Shown here: positions 1 to 5,500 of the stretch, one piece after another
How positions within the stretch are numbered: position 1 is the stretch's first letter
How the letters are laid out: every line of letters starts with the position of its first letter
Assembly: GCA_017999235.1 (NCBI GenBank)
Contig: JAGOBN010000133.1
Span: forward strand, 1 to 8,800
Length of the DNA stretch: 8,800 bases
Direction of reading: 5' to 3'
DNA from: Anaerolineales bacterium
GTDB taxonomy: Bacteria; Chloroflexota; Anaerolineae; Anaerolineales; UBA6663
Translations under genes and position numbers: made by a program
Notes under the pieces: model-generated
What the model saw: only the letters and a program-made list of their open reading frames with translations
Databases searched by the model: none
Told to the model about the DNA's origin: nothing

Positions 1-353
1 GCCAAGCCGTTGCGGAAGAGGAAGTGATCATCCACCCGCAGCAGCCGCGCGGTCAGCGGCGGAGGGGGGCCGATAGGTTCCACCAGCTGCGGGTCGGTGG
101 TGGCGGCGGCTTGTTTGGAGAGGGTGACGGCGATATCGCCGAAGACGACTTCGTAGCCGTCGATGAGCAAATTCAACGTGCCGGTGGGGTCGGCCTCGTT
201 ATATCCCAGGATGGAACCGTCGTCGGCGATGAGCAGCCCCGGCACTTTGCGGGCGACGCGCAAGGCGGCCGGCTCCCCCACCAAGCGGATGAAGCGTCGG
301 ATGACGGCGGCCAAGACCTCGCGATACGATGGAGCGTGTTCCGTGTCGGACAT
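1..353 (-). CDS. NarL/FixJ-type response regulator with N-terminal extension, 3' part missing
   Basis: This open frame starts at ATG 353-351 and reads without a stop to the left edge, giving 118 residues. The last visible residues, about 103-118, read RLLRVDDHFLFRNGLA. That matches the first beta strand and acidic pair (Asp108, Asp109) of a receiver domain, in the form typical of NarL/FixJ regulators (usual pattern VDDHPLFRxGL). The phospho-accepting Asp and any helix-turn-helix output domain lie outside the window. Residues 1-90 form a separate domain that I do not recognise; it contains YREVLAAVIRRF and LRVARKVPGL. A proline-rich linker (IGPPPPL, about 94-100) joins it to the receiver. The start lies three bases after the stop of the small membrane protein gene, so translation is probably coupled. 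It is the likely partner of the kinase encoded upstream in the same operon. The receiver call is fairly secure; the DNA-binding output is inferred. Confidence 0.75.
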   Translation of the reverse strand, partial: MSDTEHAPSYREVLAAVIRRFIRLVGEPAALRVARKVPGLLIADDGSILGYNEADPTGTLNLLIDGYEVVFGDIAVTLSKQAAATTDPQLVEPIGPPPPLTARLLRVDDHFLFRNGL

Positions 354-356
354 CGT

Positions 357-647
357 TCATCCATCTAGGGCGCGCTGCAGGCGGTTGAAACCCCACAAGA
401 CAAAGCCAAACGCAATCACGACCAGCAGCCGATGGACGATCTCATTCCAGTTCTGGTCAAAATTGAAGAGCACAAACAGGCCGGTTTCGATCATGTGGGA
501 GAAGCCGAGGATAACCAGGCCCACCAGCAGGACCCGGAAACCGCGGGAGAATAAGCCGCCCACCTTGGGCCGGCGCACATACGTGAACAGGCCCAGGGCA
601 ATCAGAATCAGATCCAGCCCGAGGGAGACTAGCTGTAAAGGACTCAT
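357..647 (-). CDS. Small three-helix membrane protein of a two-component operon
   Basis: This encodes 96 residues with three hydrophobic stretches at about 4-24, 37-61 and 73-90. They are separated by a basic loop (YVRRPKVGG, 23-31) and an Asn/Asp/Trp-containing loop (NFDQNWNE, 62-69). Histidines at 51 and 72 lie in or at the edge of membrane segments. No known family was recognised. Its ATG overlaps the stop of the histidine kinase gene in an ATGA junction (644-647), and its TGA lies three bases before the response regulator start. The gene is therefore translated as part of the operon, which strongly supports it as real. Conserved placement between kinase and regulator would fit an accessory sensor or a membrane partner of the kinase, but that is inference. 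No ribosome binding site of its own is evident, in keeping with coupling. Confidence 0.8.
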   Translation of the reverse strand: MSPLQLVSLGLDLILIALGLFTYVRRPKVGGLFSRGFRVLLVGLVILGFSHMIETGLFVLFNFDQNWNEIVHRLLVVIAFGFVLWGFNRLQRALDG

Positions 648-2035
648 GCGCCGACTTTCACGTTATTAATGGTTGAGAAGGAGGTGATGGGCGCGAAGTC
701 CAGGTTCGGCGCCAAAGGGATACAGATGGCGAGGTGGGTGCCCTGGCCGGGCGCGCTGACGATGGCCAAAGAGCCGCGCAGTTCCGTCACATATTCCTGC
801 AGCATGGTCAGCCCATAATGGCCGTCTTGAATGGCGGCTTCGGGCGCAAACCCCCGCCCGTCGTCGGCGAGCTCGATCTTAAGCTCGGCGGCCTGCCATT
901 CCAGGCGCAAGGTCACCCGGCGCGCGCTGGCGTGTTTCTGAATGTTGTTGAGCCCCTCGTGAATCAGGCCAAACACCTGCTGGTTAAGTTCGGGCGAAAG
1001 CAGCCGCGGCTCGCCGCGCATGTCGAACGTCGTCTCCAGGCCCGTGTTGCGGGCGAAGACTTGCAGCCGGCCTTCCAGCAGATGGCCGAGGCTATGATAC
1101 TCCGGCGAGCGCAATCCCGCTAACAATTCCCGCACCTGTTGGTAAGCGTCGCCGGCCACATCCCGGAGCGTTTCCAATTCCCGTTCCATCTCCACCGGGC
1201 TGATCAGGCGGGTCTGCGTCGAGAGCCGGTCGAGGCTCAAGTGCAGATACCCCACCTGCTGAGCCAGCGAGTTGTGTAAGGTAAAAGAAAGCTGCCGGCG
1301 TTCGTCGTGGCGCGCCGCGCTCTGCGCCGCGGAGACGGCCTCGATGCGGGCGGTGGCCAACAGCAGCCCCAAGCCGATCTCGGGCGCCAGCGCGTCCAGG
1401 AGTTGAGTATTGTCCGGCGTTAGGCGGGTCTCGGGCGCCAAGCTCAGACGCAGCCGGCCCAGGACCAGGCCATTATAAGAGAGGGGCAGGCACGCGTTGG
1501 ACAAGCTTCCCGGCGCGGCCGGCGTTGAACATAGTGTGAAGTGGGGGTGGGCCTGGGTATGCAGCTGGCAAGCGGCGCAGCCGTCCGGCTCAGGCCGCGG
1601 CCTCTCGGAAGCGTTGGCGGAGTCGGGGCGATAGTGGCTGAGCGGCGTAAACCGGGCTTGCGCGTAATCGTAGCCGTACAGCGTGGCTTCCGTTACCGGC
1701 AGCATCAGCGCGGGGTAACGGGCCAGGAAATCCAATAACTGGCCCGTGCTCTCACTCTCCACGAGCTGGCGTACAAAGAGCCGCAACTGACTCAGCCGTT
1801 GCTCAAAGCGCGCTTGTTTCCGCCCTTCCCGGGCCAACCAGGTCAATAAGAGCCAGGGGATACCCGCGATCAACAACCCGTAGAACGCGATCTCCAGGGT
1901 GTGGTTGGTGTCTTGGTCGCTGAAGAGATCCAGCAGCTCAAAGCCCAGCGCGCCGGCCACGCCGGCCACGAGAATCACCCACCGCCACCTCAGGATAAGT
2001 TGGAGGGAGCGGGTTTCTGAAGAGTTAGCGGTCAT
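644..2035 (-). CDS. Membrane-bound sensor histidine kinase, NarX/HisKA_3 type
   Basis: The 463-residue kinase has two predicted membrane helices (about 17-37 and 47-67), then a linker helix with a coiled-coil look (68-95). A GAF-like sensor region follows (about 95-230). The dimerisation/phosphotransfer segment (about 243-310) contains ERRQLSFTLHNSLAQ, with His254 as the likely phosphoacceptor. The HATPase domain has an N box (HEGLNNIQKHA, 359-369), a G1 box (DDGRGF, 391-396) and a glycine-containing segment at 405-411. These features place it in the family that phosphorylates NarL/FixJ regulators, and one is encoded downstream. Two oddities stand out. The residue after His254 is Asn, where the family normally has Asp. 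The sensor region carries a Cys/His-rich cluster (Cys153, 156, 169, 182; His159, 163, 165). The first ATG after an in-frame stop at 2039-2041 is used; no Shine-Dalgarno sequence is visible. The signal sensed is unknown. Confidence 0.93.
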   Translation of the reverse strand: MTANSSETRSLQLILRWRWVILVAGVAGALGFELLDLFSDQDTNHTLEIAFYGLLIAGIPWLLLTWLAREGRKQARFEQRLSQLRLFVRQLVESESTGQLLDFLARYPALMLPVTEATLYGYDYAQARFTPLSHYRPDSANASERPRPEPDGCAACQLHTQAHPHFTLCSTPAAPGSLSNACLPLSYNGLVLGRLRLSLAPETRLTPDNTQLLDALAPEIGLGLLLATARIEAVSAAQSAARHDERRQLSFTLHNSLAQQVGYLHLSLDRLSTQTRLISPVEMERELETLRDVAGDAYQQVRELLAGLRSPEYHSLGHLLEGRLQVFARNTGLETTFDMRGEPRLLSPELNQQVFGLIHEGLNNIQKHASARRVTLRLEWQAAELKIELADDGRGFAPEAAIQDGHYGLTMLQEYVTELRGSLAIVSAPGQGTHLAICIPLAPNLDFAPITSFSTINNVKVGA

Positions 2036-2165
2036 GGATTAAGCGGATGGGCAGGCTGGATTGCTAGCGGCAAGCCGTCAGTGCTGGCCTGGGCAGCCTT
2101 CTAACACATGCAGCTGGTGGGGGCGCAGGTCTCAAAAGCCCCCCTCGCCCGGCAATCGGCTGCAC

Positions 2166-2365
2166 TAGTACCTAAATTCTAACCGGCTGGGGGAATTCGC
2201 CAATAGTACCGGCATACCCTCAAACCAAGCCAGCCAAACCGCCGGCGCGAAGCCGCCCCCCCAGGTGGGCGCTGCGCCCCAGGCAACCCCGTCCGCGCCT
2301 CTGGAAGCTCGCACAAGCCCCGCTGCCAACGGCCGGTACTACCACGGCCCAAAAGGACTAGTACC
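2166..2365. repeat. Four copies of the 7-mer TAGTACC between divergent operons
   Basis: TAGTACC occurs at 2166-2172, 2204-2210 and 2359-2365, and as its complement GGTACTA at 2335-2341. The first and last copies belong to a longer direct repeat, ACTAGTACC (2164-2172 and 2357-2365). That repeat is followed after 4 and 2 bases respectively by TTCTA. Chance would give well under one copy on both strands of a region this size. Two copies flank the candidate kinase promoter and two lie closer to the secreted-protein gene, so they are candidate binding sites for a shared regulator. The identity of that regulator is unknown. Confidence 0.4.
2176..2203 (-). promoter_or_regulatory. Candidate vegetative promoter of the kinase operon
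   Basis: Read on the minus strand, TTGGCG (2203-2198) and TAGAAT (2181-2176) are separated by 16 bases. They match the housekeeping sigma consensus at 4 of 6 and 5 of 6 positions. Transcription would start near 2169, leaving a leader of about 134 bases before the kinase ATG. TAGTACC copies lie at the predicted start point and immediately upstream of the -35 element, which fits a regulated promoter. This is a consensus match by eye only. Confidence 0.35.
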
Positions 2366-2376
2366 CCTTCTAGTCC
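2355..2376. promoter_or_regulatory. 7-bp inverted repeat, candidate operator
   Basis: GGACTAG (2355-2361) and CTAGTCC (2370-2376) form a perfect inverted repeat around the 8-base centre TACCCCTT. It overlaps the last TAGTACC copy and lies about 160 bases upstream of the giant gene start. The centre contains TACCCCT, which fits the TACYYMT heptamer known for NarL in enterobacteria; a match this short may be coincidence. It could equally form a small RNA or DNA hairpin. There is no T tract, so it is not an obvious terminator. Confidence 0.35.
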
Positions 2377-2420
2377 ATAGATGATTGAGAATCCCCATTT
2401 ATGCAACGTCTGACTCCGAT

Positions 2421-2432
2421 AAGAATATTCTT
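2421..2432. promoter_or_regulatory. 12-bp perfect palindrome AAGAATATTCTT
   Basis: AAGAATATTCTT is a perfect palindrome in an AT-rich patch about 100 bases upstream of the giant gene start. Position and symmetry allow a dimeric regulator site. A 12-bp palindrome is expected about twice by chance in a sequence this long, so the support is weak. Confidence 0.22.
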
Positions 2433-2523
2433 GGCGTTTTCGGCCCGTTGTTGTCGTTTCACAACTCCACATTGGCTTGTCGGTTTGACGAGCCGCGCGT
2501 CCGCAGGGAGCGCGCCCCTTCTC

Positions 2524-2530
2524 GGGAGGT
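2524..2530 (+). promoter_or_regulatory. Ribosome binding site that fixes the start of the giant gene
   Basis: GGGAGGT lies four bases before ATG 2535. The frame stays open upstream to a TTG at 2385, but this strong Shine-Dalgarno sequence and the signal peptide that begins exactly at 2535 decide the start. Confidence 0.8.
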
Positions 2531-2534
2531 CTGT

Positions 2535-5500
2535 ATGCGGAAGAAGTCGTACTCTGTGTTTGATCAAGTCGTGCGTTGGCTGACTCTTCTGGCCATGCTG
2601 ATTGGGGCCGGGCCGGGCGCCGCGCCGGTGGCTTTGGCGGCCGCCCCTGCGGCAGCGCCGGAAGCGGCGGCGGCGGTAGTCCCGGTTACGACAGGCGGCG
2701 CGACCACCCTGCGCCTGAGCGTCGTGAGCGCGCGGACTGTCGGCGCGGCTGAGCTGCCGCCGGCCGGCACCGGCCCGAGCGGCAAATTCCTGGTGAACGC
2801 CGGGGACGCCGTGCCGGCCTTCAAGTGGATCATCAATGAAGACAACTCCGGTGATCCGTTCCAGCCGCGCTTCCCGGACTGCTCGCCGTATTATGAGACG
2901 GCCCCGGGGTCGGGGGTGATGGATTACAACAACCCGAACCTGAATTACCCCAAGAACTGCAATTGGCCGTCCATCCGCGCTCAGCAGGCCTACGCCCCGA
3001 TCGTGGCCCAGGGCACGGAAGCGGAATTTGCCAGCGGCGCCGGCGTGGCCGGCCTAGCGGATGGCAAGTACCTGATCTCGGTCACGGCCGAGAATTTCAA
3101 GATTGACGGCGCGCACTTCCTGGTGAAGAACGGCTACATTTACCCGAGCGACATCACGCCCACCGCGGTGGAAAACCCATATGCCAGCCCGGCGCCCAAC
3201 GGCCTGATCACCGTCGGCATGCAGCCCCTGCCCACGCCCACCGCCACCCTGCGCGCCCGGCTCTTCCGCGACCACTCCATCGTCAACGGCATGTTCGACT
3301 CGCCGGCCGAGGATGGCAACGGCATGGTCGGCTGGACCGGCCATCTAAGCGATGTGCTGGCCGAAGTGACCGTGGACGTCTTTGGCAACCCGCTGTGCAC
3401 CGAGTATTACCGGGACGACGCGGCGGCTTTGACCGCGGACGACCTGGCGGTGATCCGGGCGGCCAACCCCACGGCCAACCCGCAATATGTGCCCGGCAAC
3501 ACCGGGTTGATCCTGTTTGGCGAGGACGGCGCGCCCATCATCAAGACGATGGGCTCTGGCTGTCTGAGCGACGCCAACGGCGACCTGGCCATCCCGAACA
3601 TGGGCCCCGGCCGCTATGCCTACTGGGTGACCCCGCCGGCCGATCAAATTGGCCGCTGGGTGCAGACCTCCACCCTGGAAGGCAACCACGACTACGACAC
3701 CTGGGTGCTGGAAGGCGCCACCGGCTTTGACACCGAGTTTGTCAACCAGGCCGAGCCCTTTCCTTGGACGATCTTCGGCTACGTGGACCGCTACATGGGC
3801 AAGAACGCCCTGGTGGCCGGCCAAGTCATTTCCGTGCCCACCACCGCTGTGCTCAACGCCAACCCGGTCAATAACCTGGTATCCACCGGCCGGATCACGG
3901 GCGTGGTGGCTAAGACCAAGGTGTACGTGCCGATGACCGGCGGCTTGCCGTATCTGGGAAGCCTGTGGGGCGGCCTCTCCGGCGCCAAGCCCGAAGCCCC
4001 GATCCCGAATGCCTGGGTGACGCTGACCAGCCTGCAAGCCGGTGACCAGATCGTCTTGACGGCTCAGGCCGACGCGAACGGCAAATTCGACCTCCAGGGT
4101 GTGCCGGACGGCGATTACACCCTGACGTACTGGGACGAGCCGCAGATGACGCTGCTGGACCTCCTGCAGGTCTCGGTGGTCAACGGCCAGGCCGTGGATG
4201 TCGGCACCCTGATGGTGGCCGGCTGGTTTGCGAGCTTCTCCGGCCATGTCTTCCTGGATATGAACGAGAACGGGCGCATGGATGCGAACGAGAGCGGGGT
4301 AGACAACCTCACGCTGGTGGTCCGGAAGCGCTCCAACGCGCTGATCGACCGCGGCGCCATCGCCGTCACCACCACCGGCGGCGGCCACTGGTTCGCTGAA
4401 AACACCTACCCGATGACGAACTGGCACGTCATTGAGTTGTACAGTGACGCGTACCGCAACACCGGCTACACCTTCCAGGCTGATAATCAGCCGGAGGAAA
4501 CCGTCATCAGCCCCGGCGCCGTGGACGTCGCCGTCCTGCCCATCATCGGCCAGAGCGGCCGGCTGGACATCGGTGTGAAGCCGTACGACCCAGGCACGAA
4601 CGGCGGCATCGCCGGCACCGTCTCCTACGGCACCACGCGCAACGAGCTGGACCCCCGCCATCTGGCCATCGAAAACTGGCAGACGGGCATCCCGAATCTG
4701 AACGTCAAGCTGTACGCGCCGGTGGCGTGCACGGATCCCAATACGCAGACCTGTGACGCCGACGGCCTTTATCAGTTGGACGTTGACGGCTCCTACAAGC
4801 GCAGCTCCGTAATCAACGAGACCACCACCGAGCAGTTCCAGGCCCCGACCAACTGCACCGTGCGTGATGTGGACGGCAACCCGCTGGTGGCGCCGCTCCA
4901 GCGCATCTTCCCAGTTGACCCGAATGCCGAGTGTCTGGAAGGCCCCATCTCGGGCATCCAGTTCGGCCAAACCCAGCAATCCCTGGATGGCAACTGGGGC
5001 TTTGGCGACGCCTGTTTCCTGCCCAATGGCGCCCCGGGGGAGGCCAGCGCCGAGGGCGTCTGTGCCTCGGGCACCCTCCAGCCCCTGCCAGCCGGCGATT
5101 ATATCGTCGAGGTCGTCGTCCCCACCACCACGGTGACGCTGGATGACGGCGCCGGCAACCTGACGACGGTCACGCAGCCGCTCTATATCCCGACTCGGGA
5201 AGAGGACATCAACGTCTTCAGCGGCTCCAGCTTTGTGCCCCAGCAGATGCCGGCCGCCTGCGTCGGCCCGCTGCACACTGTGGACGTGGCCGGCCTCGGC
5301 GCCGACGGCCCCAATGCGGTGGTCAACCCGACCTTCGCGGCGGAAGGCGGCAGCCCCTATGAAGGCCAGCAGCGCCCGCTGTGCAATATGAAGCTGGTGC
5401 CGGTCCAGGATCAGAAGTCCGTGGCTCCGGTCTTCGAACTCTTCACCCCCGTCCCGATCCCGGGCCGCAACTACGGCTATATCGTGGACGACCTGAACCT

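Larger units (their letters stand above)
2036..2534. other. Divergent intergenic region with repeated motifs
   Basis: About 500 bases separate the start codons of the kinase operon and the giant secreted-protein gene. I see no credible coding sequence. A 97-codon minus-strand frame at 2179-2472 has no family resemblance, no ribosome binding site and a composition typical of chance frames. The stretch contains a candidate kinase-operon promoter, four TAGTACC 7-mers, an inverted repeat at 2355-2376 and a palindrome at 2421-2432. It also has two GC-rich hairpin-capable stretches (arms 2119-2124/2138-2143 and 2267-2272/2274-2279) without T tracts. No convincing plus-strand promoter was found, although the 2377-2470 part is locally more AT-rich than its surroundings. 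Confidence 0.6.

Noticed and set aside
24..669. Plus-strand frames of 114 and 168 codons at the left end
   Set aside because: They lie opposite the response regulator and membrane protein genes, which show protein features and tight operon spacing; the plus frames show none.
2119..2143. GC-rich hairpin (GGGGGC / GCCCCC) as a terminator
   Set aside because: No T tract follows on either strand and the loop is 13 bases. It lies in the presumed kinase leader rather than after a gene end, so at most it is a leader structure.
2267..2279. GGGCGC-T-GCGCCC near-palindrome as an operator
   Set aside because: Such short GC palindromes are common in DNA of this composition, and a one-base loop is too tight for a hairpin.
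2179..2472. 97-codon minus-strand frame in the intergenic region
   Set aside because: There is no family resemblance and no Shine-Dalgarno sequence. Its translation is low-complexity and Arg/Gly-rich, and it covers the likely control region.
2385..2534. 50-codon N-terminal extension of the giant gene from a TTG start
   Set aside because: A strong ribosome binding site and a complete signal peptide start at ATG 2535. An extension would bury the signal peptide, and its sequence lacks coding character.
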